Source of the DNA: Paraburkholderia sp. DHOC27
GTDB taxonomy: Bacteria > Pseudomonadota > Gammaproteobacteria > Burkholderiales > Burkholderiaceae
Assembly: GCF_003429005.1 (NCBI RefSeq)
Contig: NZ_QVQV01000006.1
Location: 372,001-436,000, forward strand
Direction: 5' to 3'
DNA: 64,000 bases
Positions 35,550 through 43,754 of this stretch are shown in pieces. Under the pieces are notes generated by a model that ran no database searches, was not told the DNA's origin, and was given only the letters and a program-made list of their open reading frames with translations. Numbering within the stretch: the first letter of the stretch is position 1; every line of letters begins with the position of its first letter. The position numbers and the translations under genes were made by a program.

Positions 35550-36758
35550 TTACGAGGCGTCGGGACGGGCGGATTTCTCCGCGGCACGGCGCCGCTCCGC
35601 GAGCGTATCGCGCAGTCTGCCCTTGATCCGCTCGGCGTAGCCCGCGAGCAAGCCGTATTCCGCCAGGCGCCCTCGCAGCGTGAGGAAGAGGGTGTGCGTG
35701 CTGTGGCGGGTGATGTGATTCGCCCAGCGCGCCTTATACGTGCTGAAAACCGGGCGCAGATCGAAATCGCAGCCTTTCTCGTGCGCCCATTTCATGCAGA
35801 ACTCGTGCATCAGATTGCCGGGCGAGCAGTCCGAGAGCGCTTCGTCGTACGTGGTGATGAGGCCTTCAAAATAACGGGATCCCACCACGTTGAGCGACGC
35901 GGCAACCGGCACCCCATCCAGCCTGATAAAAGTGACGAGCGGCATCGCGGTCAGATCGATTCGACGCGCGAGTTCGATGAAAAAGTCCCTGACCTCATCG
36001 TGCACCAGATAGGGCGTGTGAAACCCGCGCGCCTTGGCCCATTCCCGCTTGTTGGCGAATAGCCAGCTGAGGATTGCTTCGGCGTCCTCGGCGGTCCTGC
36101 ACCAGCCCATTTCCACCTGTCCCTTGGCATGCAGACGTTTGGCATGGCGGCGCGAATCGACCAGCATCGACTTCGAACGTGTTGCCGTGAAGTCTTCCCA
36201 ACGGGGATATTGACGCAGATCCATCGTGTAGCCCGGCACATCGTCGCGCAGACCTTGTGGGACGACGGGCAGCAGCCACGAATGCGGCAGCGCTTCGAGC
36301 GCGCCTTGCAGCGCGCTGTCGCTGCGCACGAAGCGCACTTGCAGGACATCGGCGTGAATACTGGTTGCGGCGCGAACGGCTTGCATCAACACGTCGTGAT
36401 CGGTTTCGTCGCGCATCAGCGGACCGCCGTACTCCTCGTCGGTGCCGCAGCTCAAGGTTTTCGCCACACGCAGCAAGCCCTTGCGATGGATCGCCACCGG
36501 CCATAACGCGCACAAACGGCCGGCGTCGTACACGCGTATCACTTCGACGCGCCCGCCAGCCGACATCAAACGCGCGGCGGCGACTTCACAGTAGGAATAG
36601 GTGAGCGAAAATGAGAAGGTCCGTGCCGTACTGGTGAGTTCATCCCATTCGCGCCGCAGGGTTTTGAACTCCGCGAGGTTCGCGATCGACTTGACGTCGT
36701 ATTGAAACCGGAGTGACTCCGGCACGCTTCCAGCGATGGGAAGCAATCCGTCCGACAT
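35550..36758 (-). CDS. CelD/FemAB-type GNAT acyltransferase
   Basis: The 402-residue protein looks like the BioF2-like acetyltransferase group (CelD/BcsL) found in many exopolysaccharide loci. It has FKTLRREWDELTST near the N-terminus and a duplicated GNAT-like fold, with RSKSMLVDSRRHAKRLHAKG and FIRLDGVPVAASLNVVGSRYFEG in the second half. These proteins are thought to add acyl or aminoacyl groups to polysaccharides or precursors. The ATG at 36758 has GAGGGGAAAA upstream and is preferred over the frame start at 36812. It stands alone, 602 bp downstream of galE. Confidence 0.8.
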   Translation of the reverse strand: MSDGLLPIAGSVPESLRFQYDVKSIANLAEFKTLRREWDELTSTARTFSFSLTYSYCEVAAARLMSAGGRVEVIRVYDAGRLCALWPVAIHRKGLLRVAKTLSCGTDEEYGGPLMRDETDHDVLMQAVRAATSIHADVLQVRFVRSDSALQGALEALPHSWLLPVVPQGLRDDVPGYTMDLRQYPRWEDFTATRSKSMLVDSRRHAKRLHAKGQVEMGWCRTAEDAEAILSWLFANKREWAKARGFHTPYLVHDEVRDFFIELARRIDLTAMPLVTFIRLDGVPVAASLNVVGSRYFEGLITTYDEALSDCSPGNLMHEFCMKWAHEKGCDFDLRPVFSTYKARWANHITRHSTHTLFLTLRGRLAEYGLLAGYAERIKGRLRDTLAERRRAAEKSARPDAS

Positions 36759-37360
36759 GTCGTTTTCCCCTCGTTGCAGATTGCATGGTACGCAATCAGG
36801 ATTCCCAAACACCGGGCCAGTCTATCGTTTCTTCAAGACGATTTTCGATCCTGCAGATCCGCTTCTATCCTTGCGGATCGAGCGGCCGAGGTTCGGTTGA
36901 ATGGCGCGGGTCCTCTCACTACGCAGCTCGAGTTTCGCTGCTATTGCTGACGAAATGATGGCAATGTCGCTCCGATACCAAAGTGTGCCGACGACGCATG
37001 ACGACGCACAGGTCATCGTGCAAGGAAAACGTTTTTGTGAGGCCGCGCGTCGGACGCGATGAGTGTCGCGCGACGTGCGAGACGGTGAGCCGCGATCTGC
37101 GCCATCTACCCGATGTTTGCGAAGATCAGCCCGTCCGTTGACATGCCGCGCGGGTACGGCGGTTGCTGCGAAGAGGCGCGCTATGCGCACGTTCGAGCCA
37201 CCGCACCCCGCGGTTAGAAGAAAAGTACGATCATTTATACGGCGCGAATGTACGACTGCGCACACAGCGAATTTCGCGCTCGCCGCGAAGGCGCGATGCG
37301 TTCGCGGCGGGTTGAATTTCCAGCGGAAACTCCGCCTCTATTCAGGCCAGTCAGGCAACG
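36759..37360. other. Intergenic region
   Basis: About 600 bp between galE and the CelD-type gene, both leftward. Open frames here are Arg/Ala-rich and not gene-like. An AT-rich patch near 37215-37240 may hold the promoter of the CelD-type gene. No repeats or RNA genes were recognised. Confidence 0.35.
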
Positions 37361-38386
37361 TCAGGCCTGGTAGCCGCGCGGATTCTTTTCCTGCCAGCGC
37401 CAGTGGTCCGCGCACATCCGTTCGATGCCGAACTCCGCGTTCCAGCCGAGCAACGCCGCTGCGGCAGCCGGATCGGCGTAGCAGGACGCCACGTCGCCAG
37501 GACGGCGCGCCACGATTTCGTACGGCACAGGGCGGCCCGAGGCGCTTTCGAAGGCACGCACCACATCCAGCACGCTATAGCCCTGGCCCGTGCCCAGATT
37601 CACCACGAGACTCGCGTCGTGCTTGACGAGCGCATCGAGCGCGGCGAGGTGCCCGCGTGCCAGATCGACCACGTGGATGTAATCGCGCACGCCGGTGCCG
37701 TCAGGCGTGTCGTAGTCGCCGCCAAACACGCGCAGCTTTTCGAGCTTGCCCACCGCTACTTGCGCGACATATGGCATCAGGTTGTTCGGAATGCCGGCAG
37801 GATCTTCACCGATCAAACCGCTTTCATGCGCGCCCACCGGGTTGAAATAGCGCAGCGTGGCGATGCGCCAGCTCGGGTCCGACACTTCGAGATCGCGCAG
37901 AATCTGCTCGGCCATCAGCTTCGACTGACCATAGGGATTGGTGGCCGAGAGCGGGAACGATTCGTCGATGGGCGAGCTTTTCGGCACACCGTACACCGTC
38001 GCCGACGAACTGAACACGAACGTCTTCACGTTGTGGTCGCGCATCACGGCAAGCAGCGTGAGCAGGCTGCCGACGTTGTTGTTGTAGTACTCAATGGGCT
38101 TTGCCACCGATTCACCCACTGCCTTCAGTGCCGCAAAGTGAATCGCGCCGGTAATCGGATGCGCGTCGAAAATGCGCTTGAGCGCGGCCGCGTCACGTGC
38201 GTCGGCTTCGTAAAACGTCACGGACTTGCCGGTGATCTGTTCGACGCGTTCGAGCGATTCGGGATTGCTGTTGACGAGATTGTCGATCACGACGACATCG
38301 TAGCCGCCGTTCAACAGTTCGACGCAGGTGTGCGAGCCGATGAATCCCGCGCCGCCCGTTACCAGAATCGTGCCCTTCGTGGCCAT
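37361..38386 (-). CDS. galE: UDP-glucose 4-epimerase
   Basis: A 341-residue GalE with GTILVTGGAGFIGSHTCVEL, FSSSATVYG, NPYGQSKLMAEQIL (Y-x3-K), RYFNPVGAHESGLIGEDP and the late NLGTGQGYSVLDVV. It interconverts UDP-glucose and UDP-galactose and so feeds Glf and galactosyltransferases. GGAGC upstream supports the ATG. It is the last gene of a leftward run of wzx, GT2, GT4 and galE with gaps of 33 bp or less. Confidence 0.95.
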   Translation of the reverse strand: MATKGTILVTGGAGFIGSHTCVELLNGGYDVVVIDNLVNSNPESLERVEQITGKSVTFYEADARDAAALKRIFDAHPITGAIHFAALKAVGESVAKPIEYYNNNVGSLLTLLAVMRDHNVKTFVFSSSATVYGVPKSSPIDESFPLSATNPYGQSKLMAEQILRDLEVSDPSWRIATLRYFNPVGAHESGLIGEDPAGIPNNLMPYVAQVAVGKLEKLRVFGGDYDTPDGTGVRDYIHVVDLARGHLAALDALVKHDASLVVNLGTGQGYSVLDVVRAFESASGRPVPYEIVARRPGDVASCYADPAAAAALLGWNAEFGIERMCADHWRWQEKNPRGYQA

Positions 38387-38398
38387 ACTTGTGCTCCG

Positions 38399-39535
38399 TT
38401 AAAGTGAAACGCCCGTAAGGTTTCGTATCAGGTCTTTATATTGGTTTATGACGCCGCGCTCATCGAATTCGGCCATGACTTTTTGCCGGCCGCGTTCGCT
38501 CATGGCGCGCCGTTCTGCCTCGCTCATGTCGAGCATCTGTGCGAGCCGCCCGGCGAGACTTTCGGCGTTGCGTACTTCACACAGCAATCCATTGACGCCG
38601 TGCGCGACCACTTCCCGGCAGCCGGGCACGTCGGTCGCGACGATTGGCCGGCCCATCGCCGAGGCTTCCATCAGCGTGCGCGGCACGCCCTCACGATACG
38701 AGGGTAATACGACAGAATTAGCGGCGGCGATAAATGGACGGACATCGTGTGCCTCGCCGAGATATTCGACGACGCCTTCTTTTTCCCACGCGGCCACTTC
38801 TTCACGTGTGATGGCGCTGGGATTGTCCACGCCCACCGGCCCGAGCAGCTTGAAGCGCGCCTGCGGATAATGCGCCCGCAGGCGGCGCGCCGCCTCCACG
38901 TATTCGCCGACCCCTTTGTCCCACAGCAGACGGCCGATCAGTATGAAGTCGAAATGTGTCGTCTCTGGCAGCGGTGTAAACGCAAACTGTTCGAGATCGA
39001 CGCCTTCGCCATGCAGCAGACGTGCACGCTCCGGATGCACCAGCAGGTTCTGGTCGACGAACGCCGCCTTGTCATCGCGATTCAGAAACCAGATCTCGCG
39101 CGGGAAGCGGAACGCGAAACGGTACAGCATTTTGGCGACCTGTGCGGCGCGGCTGTGTTGTATGAACACATAGCCGAGACCCGTTGTGATCGCAACCGAA
39201 CTGACGCCCGCGAGTTTCGCGGCCAGCGAGCCATAAATATTCGGCTTGATGGTGTAGTGAAACACGAGGTCTGGACGGATGGCGCGGTAATGACGAAACA
39301 GCGCCCACAGTGTGCGTAGATCGTCGCGCGGGTTGGTGCCCTTGGATGCCACCGGCAGATCGATGCAGCGGCAACCCATCGTCGCCAGCAGGTCGAAGGT
39401 GCGATCGCGCGGAGCCAGCACCGTCACGTCGACCCCGCGTGCGAGCAGCTCGCGCAGCAGACCTTGCCGGTAAGTGTAGATGGCCCACGCCGTATTGCAG
39501 ACGAGGATGATGCGCAGTGGAACGTTCGGCTTCAT
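38399..39535 (-). CDS. Glycosyltransferase family 4 (PglA-like)
   Basis: The 378-residue GT-B enzyme begins RIILVCNTAWAIYTYRQGLLREL, has LPVASKGTNPRDDLRTLWALFR and YTIKPNIYGSLAAKLAGV, typical of PglA/CapM-like transferases, and FDFILIGRLLWDKGVGEYVEAA with PSYREGVPRTLMEASAMGRPIV at the donor site. It adds a sugar, often a HexNAc or hexose, to a lipid-linked acceptor; the exact sugar is unknown. It lies 12 bp upstream of galE. Confidence 0.88.
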   Translation of the reverse strand: MKPNVPLRIILVCNTAWAIYTYRQGLLRELLARGVDVTVLAPRDRTFDLLATMGCRCIDLPVASKGTNPRDDLRTLWALFRHYRAIRPDLVFHYTIKPNIYGSLAAKLAGVSSVAITTGLGYVFIQHSRAAQVAKMLYRFAFRFPREIWFLNRDDKAAFVDQNLLVHPERARLLHGEGVDLEQFAFTPLPETTHFDFILIGRLLWDKGVGEYVEAARRLRAHYPQARFKLLGPVGVDNPSAITREEVAAWEKEGVVEYLGEAHDVRPFIAAANSVVLPSYREGVPRTLMEASAMGRPIVATDVPGCREVVAHGVNGLLCEVRNAESLAGRLAQMLDMSEAERRAMSERGRQKVMAEFDERGVINQYKDLIRNLTGVSL

Positions 39536-39568
39536 AGGGATTTGACGAGGGACTGGCAGTGCATGCCG

Positions 39569-40411
39569 TCAGGCACGTGCTGCATACAGCCGCTGTTTGA
39601 CAGCTTGCAGCGCGCGATACGGCGTGACCAGATGCAGCAGGTTCTTCGCGAGCCCGAGCCAGTCATACAGATTGCGCGCGTTGAAATAGCGCAGTTGCAG
39701 CCGCAGCGTCGAGCGTACCTGTGTGCGCCGCTTCGTAGCGCTGATGCCGCTGGGATTCATCTCGTAGTAGAGACCCAGTTCGGGCAGATTGGCGCAGTCG
39801 TAGCGTTCCATCAGACGCAGGAACAGATCGAGGTCTTCAGCGGAGCGATAGTCCGCACGATAGTTGCCCACGGCGCGCACTGCGTCGACACGCAACATCA
39901 TCGAAGGGTGCGCAAGACAGCTGCGATAGAAACGCAGGCGACGGATGGCATCGGGCTCAGGGGGGGGTGTCAGCATGAAGAGCGGCTCGCCTGCGGGTGT
40001 GACCACCTGGGTCCACATGCCGAGGCCGGCCACGTGCGCATGAGACTCCAGATACGCGCGTTGCTTCGCGAGCCGCTGCGGCACGGACAGGTCGCCGGAG
40101 TCGATGCGGGCAGCGTAGCGAAAGCCGCGCTCAGCGAGCGCATCCATGCCGCTTTGCAGGGCCTTTTCTATGCCGCCGTTGCGCGGCATGCGCAGCACGT
40201 CGATGGCGAGGTTCGGCAGCGTGGGCGCGACGATAGGCGGCGTGCTGCCGTCATCGACGATCAGCACGTGCACCAACGCATCTTCATCGAAGGACGCCAG
40301 CGTGCGCTCGACCTCGGCCTGACCGTTATAGGCAGGCAACAGCACGGCCACGTCGTCGAGCGTTGCACGAGCGCTGCCAGCAGTCTGCGCAGAGGCGGGT
40401 GATGGCGTCAT
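39569..40411 (-). CDS. Glycosyltransferase family 2
   Basis: A 280-residue GT-A enzyme with VAVLLPAYNGQAEVERTLAS, LIVDDGSTPP, ARIDSGDLSVPQRL (metal and acceptor region), LAHPSMMLRVDAV and YRSAEDLDLFLRL (E-D acceptor-base block). The ATG at 40411 overlaps the stop of the flippase gene by four bases; the frame extends to 40651 but that part lies antisense to no homology and inside the flippase gene. It acts in repeat-unit assembly. Confidence 0.88.
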   Translation of the reverse strand: MTPSPASAQTAGSARATLDDVAVLLPAYNGQAEVERTLASFDEDALVHVLIVDDGSTPPIVAPTLPNLAIDVLRMPRNGGIEKALQSGMDALAERGFRYAARIDSGDLSVPQRLAKQRAYLESHAHVAGLGMWTQVVTPAGEPLFMLTPPPEPDAIRRLRFYRSCLAHPSMMLRVDAVRAVGNYRADYRSAEDLDLFLRLMERYDCANLPELGLYYEMNPSGISATKRRTQVRSTLRLQLRYFNARNLYDWLGLAKNLLHLVTPYRALQAVKQRLYAARA

Positions 40412-41691
40412 GGGCGCAGTTTGAAACGGATGTAATAGAGGTTGACCGAGGCGGCGGCCAGATAACCGAGCGCCAGTCCGACCAGCGCGCCGTATGCGCC
40501 AAGACGCGGAATCGCCAGCAGGTTGACGACGAAGGCCACAGCGAGCGCCAGCAGCCACTTCGACAGCAGCACGAATTTCGCCTGATATTTCAACACCACC
40601 AGATTGCCGATCGCTTCGATCCCGGCCGGCACCGAAAGCCATACTGCCCAACGGAAGATGTCGATCGCGCCTTCATAAGCCGGTCCGAACACGCGACGAA
40701 TGATGATGCCCGCAAGCAGGTCGAGCACCACCGCGCCGCCGATCATCAGCGCCGCAGTGAGCGCGGTGAGGCGCCACATGTTGCGACGCAGGCGCGCGGG
40801 TTCCTGCACACGGTAGACGAACGCGGGCGCAATGGTCTGCGCCAGCATCAGTGCGAGCGTGATCCAGTTCTCGTTCAATTGCTGGGCGGCGGAATAGCGG
40901 CCGAGATCGGCAAACGAAATGGCGCGCTCCAGCATCAGGCGGTCCAGTTTCAGGAACAGATACATACAGATGAGCCCGAGCCAGAACACCGTGCCCGCGG
41001 TCGCGAAGTGCCTGAAGAGCGAACGGTCGAGACGCCAGCCGAGCGTGCCGCCATGCCGGCGTATGTAGTAGACCAGCAGCACCGCGCCGATCGCCGCGGA
41101 TTCCAGCGCCCACAGCCAGCCGAAGCGCGCAGGTGTGGCCGCGGCGCGTACCAGCAGGTAGACGAGGGCGGCTTTGACGATGGCCGTGCTCATGCTCGTG
41201 AGCAATTGCGGCTTGCTATACGTCATGCTTTGCAGCCACGAATTGATCACGCCCACGAACGGCTCGCGAAACAGCATGGTGACCGCGAGCCCCGCCAGCA
41301 TGGCGCCGACCAGCGGATCGGTGAAGCCCGCGGCAATGCCGAACCACGTCAGCAGCAAGGCGCAGGCCGAGACCGACAGCCGCAACGCGAAGGCGCTGCC
41401 GAGCACCGTGCCCAGTTGCGCGGGCGGCCGGTTGACGATGGTGGGCACGAGAATTTCGGCGCCGCATACCCAGGTGATGGGCGAGAGCACCAGCAGCAGC
41501 GTATTCGCGTACTGCCATTTGCCGAAGATGTCCGGCCCGAAGTAGCGGGCCAGCATGCCGCTGATGGCGATGGCCACGGCGATCTGCGTGAGCCGTTCGA
41601 GTCCGAGCCAGACGATGTTGGCGAAAGCCCGCGTCACATCGGGGTTGGCGAAACGCCCGGAGATGCCCTTGATGCCTTTGAACGTCAGCAT
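40408..41691 (-). CDS. Second polysaccharide flippase (Wzx-like, MOP superfamily)
   Basis: The 427-residue protein has about twelve hydrophobic segments and begins with VTRAFANIVWLGLERLTQIAVAIAISGMLARYFGPDIFGKW, of which the Y-F-G-P-x-x-F-G block is typical of Wzx. It heads a leftward operon of flippase, GT2, GT4 and galE with overlapping or nearly overlapping genes. With the Wzx-like protein at 27569-28825 it makes two flippases but only one clear Wzy in view. Confidence 0.87.
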   Translation of the reverse strand: MLTFKGIKGISGRFANPDVTRAFANIVWLGLERLTQIAVAIAISGMLARYFGPDIFGKWQYANTLLLVLSPITWVCGAEILVPTIVNRPPAQLGTVLGSAFALRLSVSACALLLTWFGIAAGFTDPLVGAMLAGLAVTMLFREPFVGVINSWLQSMTYSKPQLLTSMSTAIVKAALVYLLVRAAATPARFGWLWALESAAIGAVLLVYYIRRHGGTLGWRLDRSLFRHFATAGTVFWLGLICMYLFLKLDRLMLERAISFADLGRYSAAQQLNENWITLALMLAQTIAPAFVYRVQEPARLRRNMWRLTALTAALMIGGAVVLDLLAGIIIRRVFGPAYEGAIDIFRWAVWLSVPAGIEAIGNLVVLKYQAKFVLLSKWLLALAVAFVVNLLAIPRLGAYGALVGLALGYLAAASVNLYYIRFKLRP

Positions 41692-41957
41692 CCGCTAGCC
41701 GCCCATTGCGCCAGACTGGCCGTGGCTGTCTGTGCGATTGCCCGCCTCGCCGCGTGCTGCGGCAACTTTACGATGGGAGGGCGTCTAAGCATTAGAATAG
41801 TCGTCTGTAAGGCGTGTCTGAAAAGCGCAATTATAAGTTGGTATAAGTTGGACCCGGGTCCCTTCCGGTGAGGGGGTAGCGTGATGACCACCCATGACCG
41901 CCGCTGTCCGTCAGAAGAAGCGGGTCACATTTTCCATTGCACGCAAGTGAGCCAACC
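41692..41957. promoter_or_regulatory. Divergent promoter region with a 10-bp direct repeat
   Basis: The region separates the leftward flippase operon from rightward manB. Two adjacent TATAAGTTGG copies (41832-41841, 41842-41851) are followed by the palindrome GACCCGGGTC. These may be promoter or operator elements for manB, but exact boxes cannot be assigned. Confidence 0.45.
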
Positions 41958-43352
41958 ATGATCTCCAAATCTATTTTCAAGGCATATGACATTCGCGGCG
42001 TAATCGGCAAGACACTCGACGCCGACACCGCCCGTCTGATCGGCCGCGCGTTCGGCAGCGAAGTGCGTGCGCAAGGCGGCGACGCCGTGGTGGTGGCCCG
42101 CGACGGCCGCCTGTCGGGTCCGGATCTGATCGCGGCATTGTCGGATGGTTTGCGCGCCGCCGGGGTCGACGTGGTCAATGTCGGCATGGTGCCGACGCCG
42201 GTCGGCTATTTCGCGGCGAGCGTGCCGCTGCAACTGGCGGGCGGCGAGCGTCGCATCGACTCGTGCATCGTCGTGACGGGCAGCCACAATCCGCCGGACT
42301 ACAACGGCTTCAAGATGGTGCTGCGCGGCGCCGCTATTTATGGCGACCAGATTCTTGCGCTGCATCAGCGCATCGTCGACGACAACTTCGCGAGCGGCAA
42401 CGGCACGTATACGGACTACGACATTGCCGACGCCTACCTCGAGCGCATCGTCAGCGACATCAAGCTGGCCCGGCCGCTGAAGATCGTCGTGGATACCGGC
42501 AATGGTGTTGCTGGTGGCCTCGCGCCCAGGCTCTTCAAGAAGCTCGGCTGCGAACTGGTCGAACTCTTCACGGAGATCGACGGCAACTTCCCGAATCACC
42601 ACCCGGACCCGGCGCACCCGGAAAACCTGCAGGACGTGATCAAGGCGCTGAAGGAAACCGACGCGGAAATCGGCTTTGCCTTCGACGGCGATGGCGACCG
42701 TCTCGGCGTCGTCACGAAAGACGGTCAGATCATTTACCCGGACCGTCAGTTGATGCTGTTCGCCGAAGAAGTGCTGTCGCGCAACAAGGGCGCGCAGATC
42801 ATCTACGACGTGAAGTGCACGCGCAACCTGGCGAAGTGGGTGAAGGACAAGGGCGGCGAACCGCTAATGTGGAAGACCGGCCACTCGCTGGTGAAGGCCA
42901 AACTGCGCGAAACCGGCGCGCCGCTGGCAGGTGAAATGAGCGGCCACGTGTTCTTCAAGGACCGCTGGTACGGCTTCGACGACGGCCTGTACACGGGCGC
43001 GCGTCTGCTGGAAATCCTCTCGCGTGTGAAGGACCCGAGCGCGCTGCTGAATTCGCTGCCCAACTCGCACTCCACGCCGGAACTGCAACTGAAGCTGGAA
43101 GAGGGCGAGAACTTCGAACTCATCGCGCGTCTGCAAAAGAGCGCCCAGTTCACGGGTGCGGACGACGTCGTGAAGATCGACGGCCTGCGCGTCGAGTATC
43201 CGGACGGGTTCGGCCTGGCGCGTTCGTCGAACACCACACCGGTGGTGGTGATGCGCTTCGAGGCGGACAACGATGCGGCGCTCACCCGCATTCAGGAAGA
43301 TTTCCGTCGCGTGATCCTGGCTGAGAAGCCGGACGCCAAGCTGCCTTTCTAA
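41958..43352 (+). CDS. manB: Phosphomannomutase/phosphoglucomutase
   Basis: The 464-residue alpha-phosphohexomutase has FKAYDIRGV at the N-terminus, the phosphoserine loop VTGSHNPPDYNG, the metal-binding FDGDGDRLG and the sugar-binding GEMSGHVFF. It interconverts hexose 6- and 1-phosphates and would feed GDP-mannose or glucose-1-phosphate for GalU. Enzymes of the AlgC type act on both sugars, so the gene name is tentative. The ATG at 41958 starts the family-like sequence. It marks the right end of the polysaccharide region and is followed by a strong terminator. Confidence 0.92.
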   Translation: MISKSIFKAYDIRGVIGKTLDADTARLIGRAFGSEVRAQGGDAVVVARDGRLSGPDLIAALSDGLRAAGVDVVNVGMVPTPVGYFAASVPLQLAGGERRIDSCIVVTGSHNPPDYNGFKMVLRGAAIYGDQILALHQRIVDDNFASGNGTYTDYDIADAYLERIVSDIKLARPLKIVVDTGNGVAGGLAPRLFKKLGCELVELFTEIDGNFPNHHPDPAHPENLQDVIKALKETDAEIGFAFDGDGDRLGVVTKDGQIIYPDRQLMLFAEEVLSRNKGAQIIYDVKCTRNLAKWVKDKGGEPLMWKTGHSLVKAKLRETGAPLAGEMSGHVFFKDRWYGFDDGLYTGARLLEILSRVKDPSALLNSLPNSHSTPELQLKLEEGENFELIARLQKSAQFTGADDVVKIDGLRVEYPDGFGLARSSNTTPVVVMRFEADNDAALTRIQEDFRRVILAEKPDAKLPF

Positions 43353-43369
43353 AGACCTGGAAGTGAAAG

Positions 43370-43398
43370 GAGCGCCGACCCCGTCGGCGCTCTTGTTT
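43370..43398 (+). terminator. Intrinsic terminator after manB
   Basis: A 10-bp GC-rich stem (43370-43379 pairs with 43383-43392, GAGCGCCGAC type) with a CCC loop is followed by TTGTTT. Confidence 0.82.
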
Positions 43399-43606
43399 CG
43401 TTCTGCTGCACCGCTTCCTGCGTCGCTCTCCTCGCTCCAACCGTCCCGCCTTCCCCGTTTCCGCCGATCCCCCGCCCGCGTAGCTTGCACGAGCTTGCCA
43501 TACGTGTTTCCACGTCCGTGCGCCAGCCTTCGTCACATTCTGTAATTTTTCGAAACAAGTTAGCCGATCGAAAAGTTCCCGAAAGATTGAAATATTAAGA
43601 TACATA

Positions 43607-43625
43607 TGAAATGATAGTCATTCTC
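43607..43625 (+). promoter_or_regulatory. Fur-box-like site
   Basis: The 19 bases TGAAATGATAGTCATTCTC match the GATAATGATAATCATTATC consensus at 14 of 19 positions, by my count. The site lies about 130 bases before the siderophore receptor start, in an AT-rich patch. Iron repression of the receptor unit is therefore likely. Confidence 0.7.
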
Positions 43626-43754
43626 ATTTAAACGCATACGCCAGCCCACTGCTTTCCTGCCACCTCCGGAAAGCGGCCAGCCAGCCGTCGCCCCCTCGAC
43701 ACGCAAGCGTTGTTGCCCTTGCTGCTCCGACGGGTCATCTCTGACGGGATTTCT

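Noticed and set aside
40363..41871. 502-codon open frame on the plus strand opposite the second flippase gene
   Set aside because: Highly charged Arg/Glu/Gln-rich shadow with no recognised fold; the minus-strand flippase has clear membrane topology.
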